This document shows, piece after piece, positions 8,321 through 17,900 of a stretch of 64,000 nt of DNA (positions are counted from its first letter, which is position 1; each line of letters begins with the position of its first letter). The DNA is taken from contig NZ_JABAIA010000001.1 of NCBI RefSeq assembly GCF_012641275.1, positions 2,542,001-2,606,000 of the forward strand. Direction: 5' to 3'. A model generated the notes under the pieces. That model did not search any database, was not told where the DNA came from, and was given only the letters and a program-made list of their open reading frames with translations. The stretch comes from Chitinophaga varians. Its GTDB lineage: Bacteria; Bacteroidota; Bacteroidia; Chitinophagales; Chitinophagaceae. A program made the translations under genes and the position numbers.

Positions 8321-8980
8321 TCAGTCCATTGCACGGTTAATGAATGCAATCAGCGGTTGCATGAGCGCAAATGTTTTTAGGATTTCCCGGACGAGTGATG
8401 GCTGCAGGCAGGCATCATCCGTAATGGGGTGTGATACAATGAGGCTTTTTAATTTCAGGTAGGCTATAGCGGGATTATCGCTCTGATATCCCTGGGGTAC
8501 CGTCTTGAGGGCGTCGCCTTCTACCTTTCCGAAATGTTTGATAAAACCCTTATTGGCGATGATGCGTTCAAACTCGTCAAAGTTGTAGTCGATTTCCTGC
8601 CGCACTTTTTTCAGCTCAGGGGCAGGTGGCATCCAGAGGCCGCCGCCGGCGAAGCTATTGCCGCCCGGTTCCAGGTGAAAATAATAGCCCGCAAGGGTAG
8701 ACTTCTTTCCGCCAGCCTGAAAGGATGCGGCCATATTTATTTTGTAAGGCGTCTTATCTTTCGAAAACCTAACGTCTTTGTATATACGAAATACGCAATC
8801 TTTCAACTGCAGTCCGGCAAGCGTGGCGTCCTGTTTGGCCATACCATCTATCAGTTGCTGGACCATGCTTTCAAAATCTGCTTTGGCAGTCAGATACTGA
8901 TCCCGGTGCTCATCGAACCAGACCTTATTATTATGCTGTTTCAGTGATTTTAGAAATTTCAACGTGGAAGGCTGTAACAT
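8321..8980 (-). CDS. DUF2461-family protein (TIGR02453)
   Basis: A 219-residue cytoplasmic protein of the DUF2461 family. Recognisable conserved segments are FLKSLKQHNNKVWFDEHRDQY (about 9-29), VFRIYKDVRFSKDKTPYK (about 63-80) and YYFHLEPGGNSFAGGG (about 98-113). The family is widespread in bacteria and fungi, its function is unknown, and no catalytic residue is agreed. The length is typical. It converges with the small gene at 7962-8213 and has no obvious operon partner. Confidence 0.88.
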   Translation of the reverse strand: MLQPSTLKFLKSLKQHNNKVWFDEHRDQYLTAKADFESMVQQLIDGMAKQDATLAGLQLKDCVFRIYKDVRFSKDKTPYKINMAASFQAGGKKSTLAGYYFHLEPGGNSFAGGGLWMPPAPELKKVRQEIDYNFDEFERIIANKGFIKHFGKVEGDALKTVPQGYQSDNPAIAYLKLKSLIVSHPITDDACLQPSLVREILKTFALMQPLIAFINRAMD

Positions 8981-9029
8981 TGGTTATACTTTTTTTATAG
9001 CAAGATAATACATGCGGCTGATAAAATTT

Positions 9030-9190
9030 CCCCGGGCTGAAGCCCGGGGCTACGATCTGTTTCAACAGTCCGGTCTTGCGATAACCCAAAAGTGCAGAGG
9101 TGTATGAGATAACAGGCTGAAGCCTGCGGCCACAATGTTTCAAATATCAGATCTTGCGATAACGCGGAGGTGCAGAGGTGTATGATATGA
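9030..9190. repeat. Two diverged 80-bp direct repeats with palindromic core
   Basis: Units at about 9033-9112 and 9113-9190 share a GGCTGAAGCC-type palindrome, TTTCAA, TCTTGCGATAAC and GTGCAGAGGTGTATGA. The first unit carries a perfect CCCCGGGCT / AGCCCGGGG stem (9030-9038 and 9041-9049). This fills most of the 313-bp gap between the DUF2461 gene and the porin gene. Related GGGCTGAAGCCC elements occur between genes in many bacteria. No gene is seen in the rest of the gap. Confidence 0.7.
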
Positions 9191-9293
9191 CCGGAAAATA
9201 CAAAACTGCAAAAGAGGCCGGCCTTTTGAGCCCGCCTCCTTCACAGCAAGGGTTTCCCAGTCTCTCTTTCCTACATTAGTCAGATTTTGGTTA

Positions 9294-10376
9294 TTAAAAG
9301 TGGTAAACAGCGGCAAACAGTACATTTGCCGTAACATCGGCGGGTGTTCCACCGGATTTATTGAAAATATCCACAGACGCTTTATCTACTCTGAATTCAG
9401 GGATAATGGTCAGGTTTCCTGCCTTATAATTAAGGGATAGGGTACCAGCCACTACATTACCTCCACCCGGCACGGCGCCAAATACTTTCACGCCGTCTTT
9501 ATCGCTGAAATATTCTCCCCGGAGCGTGAGTCCAACTTTTTGGGTAAAATCACAATTCACATACAGGGCAGAACCCCACCAGTTGGCACTGCTGCGCTCT
9601 TCTTTAGGTGCACGGGTATTGAGGTAAGTGCTGTAGGTACCGTTGTAACCCAGTCCCAGCACCTTATTTACCTGATAGGTGGCTACCACATCTACCTGAT
9701 GGTTCTGTACGCCGAGCGTATCTTTTCCTTCGAGATAGTTGAGATAAAGTTTGATGGGCGTTTCGGCAGGGGCGAAGCCCAGCTGTGCGCCTATATATTT
9801 ATGACTGTTTAAGGTGACTGATTTAAGATCGGTAGGATTAAACACGCCTACCATCGCGCTCAGGGAGGAACTGAGGGTGATATCTGCTTTTACGCCGGTA
9901 TTAAAAAACGGCCCGTAGCTGAACATATAACTCATGCTATAGTTCCGGTTCTGGTAAGCATCTACCAGCTCATATCCTACATGGGTAGCGTAACTGCCCA
10001 GGCTCAGCTTTACTTTCTCTGTCAGCTGATAGGACACATATAATTGCTTGATGGCCATTGACAGGCCGTTTGACGGTGACGGCGGTTCATTATAGGAGAA
10101 TTCACCAGCCCTTTTTCCGAAGCCGAGATCGGCTACTATGCTACCTTTTTTAAATCCATGCTCTACTTTAAGCGAAACCATTCCCAGTTCAAAGGAGTTA
10201 TGGGAATTGGTGAAGCTGGTTTTATTATCTGTATAATTACCGTTCAGGTTATATTTATAATAGACGTCCGCAGAACCTGAAATTTTGAATGCCGGTGCCG
10301 GCAGGGTGTCGGAAGATTGAGACCAGGCAACAAAGGAGTTACCCATAACAAATAAGGTCGTTAGCATTCGTTTCAT
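9294..10376 (-). CDS. Outer-membrane porin, bbp2/OmpL-like
   Basis: A 360-residue beta-barrel protein. It has a signal peptide (MKRMLTTLFVMGNSFVAWSQ), alternating amphipathic strands throughout, and ends in the aromatic barrel signature AVYHF. The family (putative beta-barrel porin-2) is common next to ammonium transporter genes in Bacteroidota, and here amt lies immediately upstream on the same strand. A role in letting ammonium or small solutes through the outer membrane is inferred from that neighbour. The 276-bp gap to amt holds an inverted repeat, so the two genes may be transcribed to different levels. Confidence 0.82.
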   Translation of the reverse strand: MKRMLTTLFVMGNSFVAWSQSSDTLPAPAFKISGSADVYYKYNLNGNYTDNKTSFTNSHNSFELGMVSLKVEHGFKKGSIVADLGFGKRAGEFSYNEPPSPSNGLSMAIKQLYVSYQLTEKVKLSLGSYATHVGYELVDAYQNRNYSMSYMFSYGPFFNTGVKADITLSSSLSAMVGVFNPTDLKSVTLNSHKYIGAQLGFAPAETPIKLYLNYLEGKDTLGVQNHQVDVVATYQVNKVLGLGYNGTYSTYLNTRAPKEERSSANWWGSALYVNCDFTQKVGLTLRGEYFSDKDGVKVFGAVPGGGNVVAGTLSLNYKAGNLTIIPEFRVDKASVDIFNKSGGTPADVTANVLFAAVYHF

Positions 10377-10483
10377 GTACTTATAGTTTGGTTGATAAAA
10401 TGGTAAGCAATGATGCGGCCTTCTCCTGCGGATTGTTTTGGGGACATGTGTGCGTACTTGCGCGTGCTGATGCTACATAGTTA

Positions 10484-10547
10484 GGAATGGATAATTAAGA
10501 AAGCGTTTCACTATTTACAGCATGCTATCTCATTAATTATCCATTCC
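10484..10547 (-). repeat. 15-bp perfect inverted repeat between amt and porin gene
   Basis: GGAATGGATAATTAA (10484-10498) pairs with 10533-10547 across a 34-nt loop. It may be an attenuator or partial terminator for amt, or a dispersed intergenic repeat. Confidence 0.5.
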
Positions 10548-10652
10548 AGATCTTTCAAACGATATTGTCTATACGTCTTAATAAAATTGATAAAGGTCAG
10601 AATCGAACTCAAAGAACTTACTATCACGGAGGGTCATCACTGGTGCAGCTTT

Positions 10653-12041
10653 TCAGGAGTGCACCAGTTCTTCTTCTTTGAGTGATCCGTTGTCGGTTAC
10701 ACTCAGCATGGCAGGATGATAGTGTTCATTGTGCTGGGTAGCGTCCAGACCGAGTGCTTCTTCGTCTTCAGTAACCCGCAGCGGATGGATGAGGTTGATC
10801 AGTTTGAAGATAGCATAAGACACGGTGAAGCTGTAAGCCACTACCAGTAACAGTCCCAGCACCTGATTTTTGAACAGTTCGAAGTTTCCGTAGAACCAGC
10901 CGTTGTTGCCGCCTTCGTTGATAGCCTTGGTAGCGAAGATGCCGGTCAACAGCATGCCTACCATACCACCGAGTCCATGACAGGGGAACACGTCCAGTGT
11001 GTCGTCGATGCTGGTTTTTGATTTCCAGTGAACTGCCATATTAGAAACAATGGCAGCAATAAAGCCGATGAATATGCTTTGCGGGATAGCAACATAGCCG
11101 GCTGCCGGTGTAATAGCCACCAGGCCTACTACTGCGCCGATGCAGAAACCGAGCGCCGATGGTTTTCTTCCACGGATCACATCAAAGAAAACCCAGGAAA
11201 GGCCCGCAGCTGCAGTAGCCGTATTGGTAGTGGCAAAAGCGGTGGCCGCCAGAGCATTGGCACCCAGTGCAGAACCGGCGTTGAAACCAAACCAGCCAAA
11301 CCACAGCAAACCAGTGCCTAACAGTACAAAGGGAATATTTGCAGGCTGCAGTTCTTTCTTTTCAATATGGTCTTTTCTGCGTTTCAGCACCAGGGCACCC
11401 GCGAGGGCAGCGCAACCAGCAGAGATGTGTACCACTGTGCCGCCGGCAAAGTCCAGTACACCCAGCTTAAAGAGAATACCATCCGGATGCCAGGTCCAGT
11501 GTGCAATAGGAGCATATACCAGGACGCTGAACAGCACCATGAACAGTACATAAGAAGTAAAACGAATTCTTTCCGCTACTGCACCTACCACCAGCGCCGG
11601 CGTGATGATGGCGAACTTCATCTGGAAGAGCGCAAACAACAACAACGGGATTGTGGGAGCCAGGCTCCAGGGAGCGCCGGAACCAACATGGTTAAACATA
11701 AAATATGTAGAAGGAGAACCGATAATGCCATGATAAGACTTTCCAAATGCCAGGCTAAACCCAACAACTACCCATACTATGCTGATCAACCCGGTTGCAA
11801 TAAAACTCTGCATCATGGTAGAGATCACATTTTTCCGGTTCACCATACCTCCATAAAAGAAGGAAAGGCCGGGAGTCATCAAAAACACCAAAGAAGAGGC
11901 TACAAGAATCCAGGCGATGTCAGCCGTATTATATTTACTAACATCTGAAAAATTGGGGAGAGCTGGAATAAAAATTCCAATTACTGCTATTACCGCCAGA
12001 AAAATAAAGGGGAGATAGTCTTGGAATGAACTTTTCTTCAT
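10653..12041 (-). CDS. amt: Ammonium transporter
   Basis: A 462-residue Amt/Mep/Rh channel of the inner membrane with about 11-12 membrane segments. Family marks are VFLMTPGLSFFYGGMVNRKN near residue 53, MKFAIITPALVVGAVAERIRF, the first pore His in GTVVHISAG, and the second in FPCHGLGGMVG. The C-terminal cytoplasmic tail (ALGLDATQHNEHYHP) carries the usual Y/H-containing regulatory stretch. It imports ammonium/ammonia. No PII (glnK) gene is visible beside it, but a porin gene follows. Confidence 0.95.
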   Translation of the reverse strand: MKKSSFQDYLPFIFLAVIAVIGIFIPALPNFSDVSKYNTADIAWILVASSLVFLMTPGLSFFYGGMVNRKNVISTMMQSFIATGLISIVWVVVGFSLAFGKSYHGIIGSPSTYFMFNHVGSGAPWSLAPTIPLLLFALFQMKFAIITPALVVGAVAERIRFTSYVLFMVLFSVLVYAPIAHWTWHPDGILFKLGVLDFAGGTVVHISAGCAALAGALVLKRRKDHIEKKELQPANIPFVLLGTGLLWFGWFGFNAGSALGANALAATAFATTNTATAAAGLSWVFFDVIRGRKPSALGFCIGAVVGLVAITPAAGYVAIPQSIFIGFIAAIVSNMAVHWKSKTSIDDTLDVFPCHGLGGMVGMLLTGIFATKAINEGGNNGWFYGNFELFKNQVLGLLLVVAYSFTVSYAIFKLINLIHPLRVTEDEEALGLDATQHNEHYHPAMLSVTDNGSLKEEELVHS

Positions 12042-12450
12042 AGCATTTGATTTTTAAATTTCTTAAATAAAAGTAGATATGAAATTTAAAACATCAAATA
12101 GAAGGGCCTAAAAATAGAATTATTTGAATAATCGCTATTAAAATTAGGATTAACTCAATCATATACCAATAAATAATAATATCAATCTTTTATTCTATTG
12201 CTACGGGGTACATTTTGCAATCGATATCATAAACATAATAAACTCTTAATCAATTAATTACAAATCAACCTAAGAGGCTTAAGTTTTTTTCAATAAAATC
12301 AGGGAGAGGTGTTACTATGATTAGCTATAATCCTTTACAGTAAATTGTTTATCAACTTTATACACATATATAATATATCACTGGATTCTTAATTTTTCCA
12401 GTGATATATTATAAATAATTCTATATAACTTTTTAAAAACGGAGGACGAT
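12042..12450. other. A+T-rich gap with 3' hairpin of uvrB
   Basis: No ORF of note. A perfect 13-bp inverted repeat (AATATATCACTGG at 12372-12384 with 12398-12410, 13-nt loop) lies just beyond the uvrB stop and probably ends its transcript. The remainder should hold the amt promoter, but I see no clean TAnnTTTG on the minus strand. Confidence 0.5.
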
Positions 12451-14502
12451 TTAATGTTTCATATCCTGCAATTCCCGCTCCATCGCAAACATCTGGTCGC
12501 GTAAACGGGCAGCTTCCATAAAGTCGAGGTCTTTTGCCGCTTTTTCCATGTCCTTCTTCACTTTCTGAATAGCTTTTTCCATCTGCGGAATCGTTTTGGC
12601 CGAAGCTGTCGTTTCTTTGGCCAATTGTACAGCATCTTCCGCTACCAGCGACACGTCATGCACGGCATAAGGAGAGGACTCGTCAAAATGTTTGATTTCC
12701 AATACTGATGTTTGTCCGAGTATCTGCTCCTTGCTCTTACGCACTGTCCTTGGCGTAATATTATGTTCCACATTATACGCCGCCTGTTTTTCCCGGCGAC
12801 GCGTGGTTTCATCAATCGTACGCTGCATACTGTCCGTGATATGGTCCGCATAGAAGATCACCAGCCCGTCTACGTTACGCGCAGCACGACCGGCCGTCTG
12901 CGTCAGCGAACGCTCATCACGCAGGAAGCCTTCTTTGTCGGCATCCAGAATAGCCACCAGCGACACCTCCGGAAGATCAAGCCCTTCCCTCAGCAGGTTC
13001 ACGCCCACCAGTACGTCGATATTTCCTAAACGCAGGTCGCGCAATATCTCGATACGCTCCAGCGTATCCACCTCAGAGTGGATGTAACGCGACTTAATAT
13101 TAATACGTCCCAGGTATTTGTCCATCTCTTCAGCCATCCGTTTGGTCAGCGTAGTCACCAGCACACGGTCGCCTTTCAGCACCCGCTTATCTATTTCATC
13201 CAGGAGGTCGTCCACCTGGTTCACGCTCGGACGTATTTCAATAGGTGGCTCCAGCAGGCCCGTCGGACGGACCACCTGTTCCACCACAATACCTTCTGTC
13301 TTTTTCAGCTCATAATCGCCCGGAGTAGCACTCACGAAGATGGCCTGGTTCACCATGTTCTCAAACTCATAAAAATTGAGCGGCCTGTTGTCCATCGCTG
13401 AAGGCAGGCGGAAACCGAATTCCACGAGGTTTAGCTTACGGGAACGGTCGCCACCATACATACCGCCAATCTGCGGAATGGTCACGTGGCTTTCATCGAT
13501 CACCAACAGAAAATCCTTCGGGAAATAATCCATCAGGCAGAATGGACGGGTACCAGGCTTACGGCGGTCCAGGAAACGGGAATAGTTCTCAATACCGCTA
13601 CAGTAGCCCAGCTCACGGATCATCTCCACATCATAGTTTACTCTTTCGGACAATCGTTGGGCTTCTATCAGTTTCCCGTTGGATTTAAAATATTCCACCT
13701 GGGCATGCAGTTCGTCCTGTATTTCGTAGATCACCTGCTGCATGATGTCTTTAGGCGCAAGGTACAGGTTGGCCGGGAAGATGGCCGCATTGTCCATGGT
13801 ACCGATACGTTTTCCGTTCTGTACATCGAAGCTTTCTATTTCTTCAATTTCATCACCAAAGAAGGTAATACGGTAACCATAATCCACATAAGGCAGGTTG
13901 ATGTCTACCGTATCGCCCTGTACGCGGAAATTCCCCCTGTTAAAATCGCCGGTAGTACGGCTGTACAGGGAATTCACCAGTCCATGGAGGAAGGCGTTCC
14001 GGCTAAAGGTCTGTCCCTGGTGGATACGGATAATCCCGTTTTCATATTCGGTGGGGTTACCCATACCATAAATACAGGAAACGCTGGCCACCACAATAAT
14101 ATCACGGCGTCCGGAAAGCAGGTTGGACGTGGCCCTCAGTCGTAACTTGTCCAGTTCTTCATTGATGGCGAGGTCCTTTTCTATATAGGTATCGCTCACC
14201 GGCATATATGCTTCAGGCTGGTAGTAATCATAGTAGGACACGAAATATTCCACCGCATTCTCCGGGAAAAATTGTTTAAGTTCTCCATATAACTGGGCAA
14301 CCAGGGTCTTGTTGTGGGTCAGCACCAGGGTAGGGCGCTGTACATTCTGGATGACGTTGGCCACCGTAAAGGTTTTTCCCGATCCGGTCACCCCTAAAAG
14401 TGTCTGATATTGTTCACCTTCCAGTACTCCTTCAGTCAATTGTCTGATAGCTTCCGGCTGGTCACCAGCGGGAGCATAAGGCGCATGTATCTTAAATGGC
14501 AT
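12451..14502 (-). CDS. uvrB: UvrABC excision nuclease subunit B
   Basis: A 683-residue DNA-damage recognition helicase of nucleotide-excision repair. The P-loop GVTGSGKTFT is at residues 37-46. The damage-probing beta-hairpin region contains FVSYYDYYQPEAY. Helicase motifs V-VI run through NLLREGLDLPEVSLVAILDADKEGF in pieces and QTAGRAARN. The UVR domain that binds UvrC is at the C-terminus (about 640-675). The open frame continues upstream to 14550, but MPFKIHAPY at 14502 is the family-like start and is chosen. A long hairpin follows the stop. Confidence 0.96.
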   Translation of the reverse strand: MPFKIHAPYAPAGDQPEAIRQLTEGVLEGEQYQTLLGVTGSGKTFTVANVIQNVQRPTLVLTHNKTLVAQLYGELKQFFPENAVEYFVSYYDYYQPEAYMPVSDTYIEKDLAINEELDKLRLRATSNLLSGRRDIIVVASVSCIYGMGNPTEYENGIIRIHQGQTFSRNAFLHGLVNSLYSRTTGDFNRGNFRVQGDTVDINLPYVDYGYRITFFGDEIEEIESFDVQNGKRIGTMDNAAIFPANLYLAPKDIMQQVIYEIQDELHAQVEYFKSNGKLIEAQRLSERVNYDVEMIRELGYCSGIENYSRFLDRRKPGTRPFCLMDYFPKDFLLVIDESHVTIPQIGGMYGGDRSRKLNLVEFGFRLPSAMDNRPLNFYEFENMVNQAIFVSATPGDYELKKTEGIVVEQVVRPTGLLEPPIEIRPSVNQVDDLLDEIDKRVLKGDRVLVTTLTKRMAEEMDKYLGRINIKSRYIHSEVDTLERIEILRDLRLGNIDVLVGVNLLREGLDLPEVSLVAILDADKEGFLRDERSLTQTAGRAARNVDGLVIFYADHITDSMQRTIDETTRRREKQAAYNVEHNITPRTVRKSKEQILGQTSVLEIKHFDESSPYAVHDVSLVAEDAVQLAKETTASAKTIPQMEKAIQKVKKDMEKAAKDLDFMEAARLRDQMFAMERELQDMKH

Positions 14503-14574
14503 ATTGAAAATTTCATTTGAGCAGTATGTAAAAATACTAAAATGACACATGTCAAAGTGTTAAAAAAAGAGCTT

Positions 14575-14582
14575 TACTTTTG
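14575..14582 (+). promoter_or_regulatory. -7 element of S1/P1 nuclease gene
   Basis: TACTTTTG matches TAnnTTTG, 23 bp before the start codon. No convincing -33 is seen. Confidence 0.45.
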
Positions 14583-14605
14583 CCCTTTCAATCACTGACT
14601 TACTC

Positions 14606-15397
14606 ATGAGAAAAAAGATCCTGACAGGCCTGATTCTGGCCTTTTTACTTCCTTTAGCCAGCTTTGCCTGGGGGCCTAACGGGCACCGCATTGTAGCAGA
14701 GATTGCCTGGCAGCACCTGACGCCACAGGCTAAAAAAGCCATTGCCAACATCCTGGGCCGCCAAAGCCTGCCTATGATCGCTAACTGGCCTGATTTCATC
14801 AAATCCGACACTACACACCAGTACGACCATACCAACAAATGGCACTATCTCGATTTTCCGGCCAATATCAGCCGCGCGGAATTTGACAGCCTCCTGAAAG
14901 CAGCCACCGGTGAAAACCTGTACACTCAAACACAGGCGATGGTCCGTGACCTGAAAAACAAACAGCTGACCAAAGAAAAGAAGCTTTTTTCCCTCACCTT
15001 CCTCGTACATATGCTGGGCGATATGCACCAGCCGCTGCACGTCGGGCGTGATGAAGACATGGGCGGCAACAAAATCAATGTCATGTGGTTCAACCAGCCA
15101 TCCAACCTGCATCGCGTATGGGATGAACAACTGATCGACTTTCAGCAGCTCAGCTACACGGAATATACCAAAGCTATCGACATCGCCACTCCTGCGCGGG
15201 TCAAAGCCCTGCAAAGCGGCACTATCGCTGACTGGATGTTTGAGTCTCACCTGCTGGCAGACAAAGTGTACGGCTACACTAACCCGGACGCTAAACTCAG
15301 TTACCGCTACAACTATGTGTTTGTGGAAGACATGAACAACCAGCTCCTGAAAGGAGGCCTGCGCCTCGCCACCATCCTGAACGGGATCTTCAAATAA
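14606..15397 (+). CDS. Exported S1/P1-type nuclease
   Basis: A 263-residue zinc-dependent single-strand nuclease or phosphatase of the S1/P1 family. The signal peptide ends at ASFA, leaving Trp22 as the mature N-terminus. In this family that N-terminal Trp itself binds zinc. Further ligands lie in WGPNGHRI (His27), WHYLDF and HMLGDMHQPLHVGRDEDMGG. The protein acts in the periplasm or outside the cell and probably scavenges nucleotides and phosphate. It has its own promoter and ends at a strong bidirectional terminator shared with the facing kinase gene. Confidence 0.93.
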   Translation: MRKKILTGLILAFLLPLASFAWGPNGHRIVAEIAWQHLTPQAKKAIANILGRQSLPMIANWPDFIKSDTTHQYDHTNKWHYLDFPANISRAEFDSLLKAATGENLYTQTQAMVRDLKNKQLTKEKKLFSLTFLVHMLGDMHQPLHVGRDEDMGGNKINVMWFNQPSNLHRVWDEQLIDFQQLSYTEYTKAIDIATPARVKALQSGTIADWMFESHLLADKVYGYTNPDAKLSYRYNYVFVEDMNNQLLKGGLRLATILNGIFK

Positions 15398-15412
15398 TTT
15401 CCTCCGGGCTAT

Positions 15413-15462
15413 CATATAAAAGGAGCGGCCAACCTGAACAGGTTGGCCGCTCCTTTTATATG
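15413..15462. terminator. Very strong bidirectional terminator
   Basis: A perfect 24-bp inverted repeat (15413-15436 with 15439-15462) separated by 2 nt. A G+C-rich core (GGAGCGGCC) is flanked by A- and T-runs. It lies between convergent genes. Confidence 0.93.
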
Positions 15463-15473
15463 ACTTATCTGGC

Positions 15474-16397
15474 CTATACCAGGTCGATGTCGAAGTTTAC
15501 CAGCTGTACAAACTGTTCCAGACGGGCATTCAGTTCTTCATGCGTTACTTCTGTCAGGCGGGAAGTACCAAATTTTTCCACGCAGAAGGACGCCATAGCA
15601 GAACCTACGATGATCGCGGTCTTCATGTTTTCGAAGGAGATATCGCGGGTTTTCGCCAGGTAACCGATAAAACCACCTGCGAAGGTGTCACCGGCGCCGG
15701 TTGGGTCGTATACCTCGTCCAGCGGCATAGCCGGAGCGAAGAACACATGGTTTTCGTGGAAGAGCAGCGCACCATGTTCACCTTTTTTGATGATCAGGTA
15801 GCGGGGGCCCATGGTCAGAATTTTTTTGGCCGCTTTCACCAGAGAGTATTCACCGCTCAACTGACGTGCTTCGCTATCGTTCACCATCAGCAGGTCTACT
15901 TTCTTCAGCACTTTCAGCAGGTCTTCCATGGCCACTTCCATCCAGAAGTTCATGGTGTCCATTACGATGAGCTTAGGGCGGACCGTCAGCTGGTCAATTA
16001 CACTCATCTGTACCTGCGGTGTAAGGTTCCCCAGGATGAGGAATTCGCTGCCCTGGTAGCTTTCCGGGATAACCGGATTAAAGTCCGCCAGTACGTTCAG
16101 GTCAGTCACCAGCGAATCGCGGGTGTTCATGTCCATGTGGTATTTACCGGACCAGTAGAAAGATTTTTCGCCTTTCTTCACCTGTACTCCGTCTAATGCC
16201 ACACCTCTGGCAGTCAGCGCGTCCAGCTCAGCCTGTGGGAAATCTTCACCCACCACGGAAACCTGGTTAACCGGTTGTACAAAATTAGAAGCAGCCCATG
16301 CGATATAGGTGGCGGAACCGCCAATGATTTTTCCTGATTTACCAAAGGGCGTTTCAATTTCATCAAACGCCATTGTGCCTACGACTGTAAGAGCCAT
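15474..16397 (-). CDS. PfkB-family carbohydrate/nucleoside kinase
   Basis: A 307-residue ribokinase-like kinase. The C-terminal signature DPTGAGDTFAGGFIGYL (about residues 233-249) contains the catalytic Asp and the anion hole. The N-terminal motif GGSATYIAWAASNF (about 26-39) corresponds to the substrate-binding GG region. Substrate cannot be told from sequence; family members act on ribose, adenosine, fructose phosphates and others. It lies 81 bp downstream of the MATE gene on the same strand, and there is no pathway partner next to it. Confidence 0.88.
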   Translation of the reverse strand: MALTVVGTMAFDEIETPFGKSGKIIGGSATYIAWAASNFVQPVNQVSVVGEDFPQAELDALTARGVALDGVQVKKGEKSFYWSGKYHMDMNTRDSLVTDLNVLADFNPVIPESYQGSEFLILGNLTPQVQMSVIDQLTVRPKLIVMDTMNFWMEVAMEDLLKVLKKVDLLMVNDSEARQLSGEYSLVKAAKKILTMGPRYLIIKKGEHGALLFHENHVFFAPAMPLDEVYDPTGAGDTFAGGFIGYLAKTRDISFENMKTAIIVGSAMASFCVEKFGTSRLTEVTHEELNARLEQFVQLVNFDIDLV

Positions 16398-16478
16398 GTT
16401 ACTTTCCTGAAGTTTATTAGTTTAAAATTTAATACAAAACCAGGCAAAGGTAACATCTTCCGGAGAAAGGAAAAAAGG

Positions 16479-17900
16479 TTAAATCTTTACCTGTTTCCAA
16501 GTACCGCGGCGGAATAACAGTACCCCTGCTACAGCCATCATGGACTCCGCAATCGCAATAGCCCAGAAAACGCCCTGAGGGCCCCAATTGAGCCATATCG
16601 ACAAGGAATAGGCCAGCGGCACCTGGAACATCCACAGCGCCACCAGATTGATCAGGGTGGGCGTACGGGTGTCGCCGGCACCGTTAAACGACTGGGTAAT
16701 TACCATCCCGTAAGCATAAAACACATAGCCAAGGCTCATCAGGCGTAAACATTGGACGCCATAGCCGACCACATCGGCCTCCGGAGTGAATAATTTAATG
16801 ATCGCCGGAGCACCTGTCAGGAAAACAAGGCCCACGACCCCAAGAAAGACCATATTCAGGAAAGCCGCGCGCCACACCGACTTTTCAGCCCTGTCCGGCT
16901 GTTGTGCGCCCAAATTCTGCCCTACCAGGGCCGCCGCTGCGTTGGCCATGCCCCATGCCGGCAAAATCGTAAAAATCACCACCCGGATGGCGATCGTATA
17001 GCCTGCCACCGCGTCTTTTCCGAAATAAGATATAATCCTCACCAGGAAAATCCAGCTGGCAGAAGCGATCAACATCTGCGCAGTGCTGCCTGCAGCGAGC
17101 TTCAGGACAGATACGATCGTGTTCCAGGCAGGCGACAGCTGCTGCCTGGTAATACGGATCAGGTCTTTTCCTCTTACCAGATGATACACCTGGTAACAGA
17201 CACCGGTACCACGGCCAATGAAAGTAGCCAGGGCAGCCCCTTGCAGCCCCATGGCCGGCACCGGTCCCCAACCGTTGATCAGCAGCGGACAGAGTATGAT
17301 ATTCAACCCGTTGGCCAGCCACAGCGAACGCATAGCCAATGCTGCATCACCAGCGCCCCGGAAAATACCGTTGATCAGGAATAACAATACAATCACCACG
17401 TTGCCGGCCAGCAATATTTTCGTATAACCAGTACCGTAGTCAGCCACTTCTACCGAAGCTCCCATCAGTAATAAAATATCTCGGGAAAAAAGAAATCCGA
17501 TAACGCTGATGATCACCGAGAGCACCAGCGCCACATACAGCGCCTGCATCGCGGCATGGGCCGCTTCCTCATGGTTCTTTTCACCGGTACGCCGCGCTAC
17601 CACAGCCGTAGCAGCCATACTTAGCCCCATGGCGAAAGTGTATACCAGCGTTAATACAGATTCCGTTAAACCAACCGTGGTAATGGCATTCACACCCAGA
17701 TGGCTGACAAAGAAAATGTCCACCACCGCAAACAACGATTCCATGGCCATCTCCAGCACCATGGGAATAGCCAGTAAAAATATAGCCCGGTTGATACTCC
17801 CGGTCGTAAACTCTTTTTCTGTTCCGGCAACAGCGATACGAAACAGTTCAAAAAAATGAACTACACGTAGCCGTGCCTGTTTAAAGAAAGGCATGTCCAA
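16479..17900 (-). CDS. MATE-family efflux transporter
   Basis: A 473-residue inner-membrane antiporter with about 12 membrane segments in two homologous halves. The first half begins LAIPMVLEMAMESLFAVVD (about 44-62), the usual start of MATE proteins. The second half begins KLAAGSTAQMLIASASWIFL (about 257-276). MATE proteins export cationic drugs or metabolites in exchange for Na+ or H+. No regulator is adjacent. Confidence 0.92.
   Translation of the reverse strand: MDMPFFKQARLRVVHFFELFRIAVAGTEKEFTTGSINRAIFLLAIPMVLEMAMESLFAVVDIFFVSHLGVNAITTVGLTESVLTLVYTFAMGLSMAATAVVARRTGEKNHEEAAHAAMQALYVALVLSVIISVIGFLFSRDILLLMGASVEVADYGTGYTKILLAGNVVIVLLFLINGIFRGAGDAALAMRSLWLANGLNIILCPLLINGWGPVPAMGLQGAALATFIGRGTGVCYQVYHLVRGKDLIRITRQQLSPAWNTIVSVLKLAAGSTAQMLIASASWIFLVRIISYFGKDAVAGYTIAIRVVIFTILPAWGMANAAAALVGQNLGAQQPDRAEKSVWRAAFLNMVFLGVVGLVFLTGAPAIIKLFTPEADVVGYGVQCLRLMSLGYVFYAYGMVITQSFNGAGDTRTPTLINLVALWMFQVPLAYSLSIWLNWGPQGVFWAIAIAESMMAVAGVLLFRRGTWKQVKI

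Noticed and set aside
12042..12450. Riboswitch or small RNA upstream of amt
   Set aside because: Only an A+T-rich stretch and a uvrB 3' hairpin were visible; no recognisable aptamer or conserved core.
14503..14550. 16-codon upstream extension of uvrB
   Set aside because: The extra residues do not resemble UvrB; the internal ATG gives the normal family start.
14654..15415. 253-codon minus-strand ORF
   Set aside because: Antisense to the S1/P1 nuclease gene, which has full motifs and a signal peptide.
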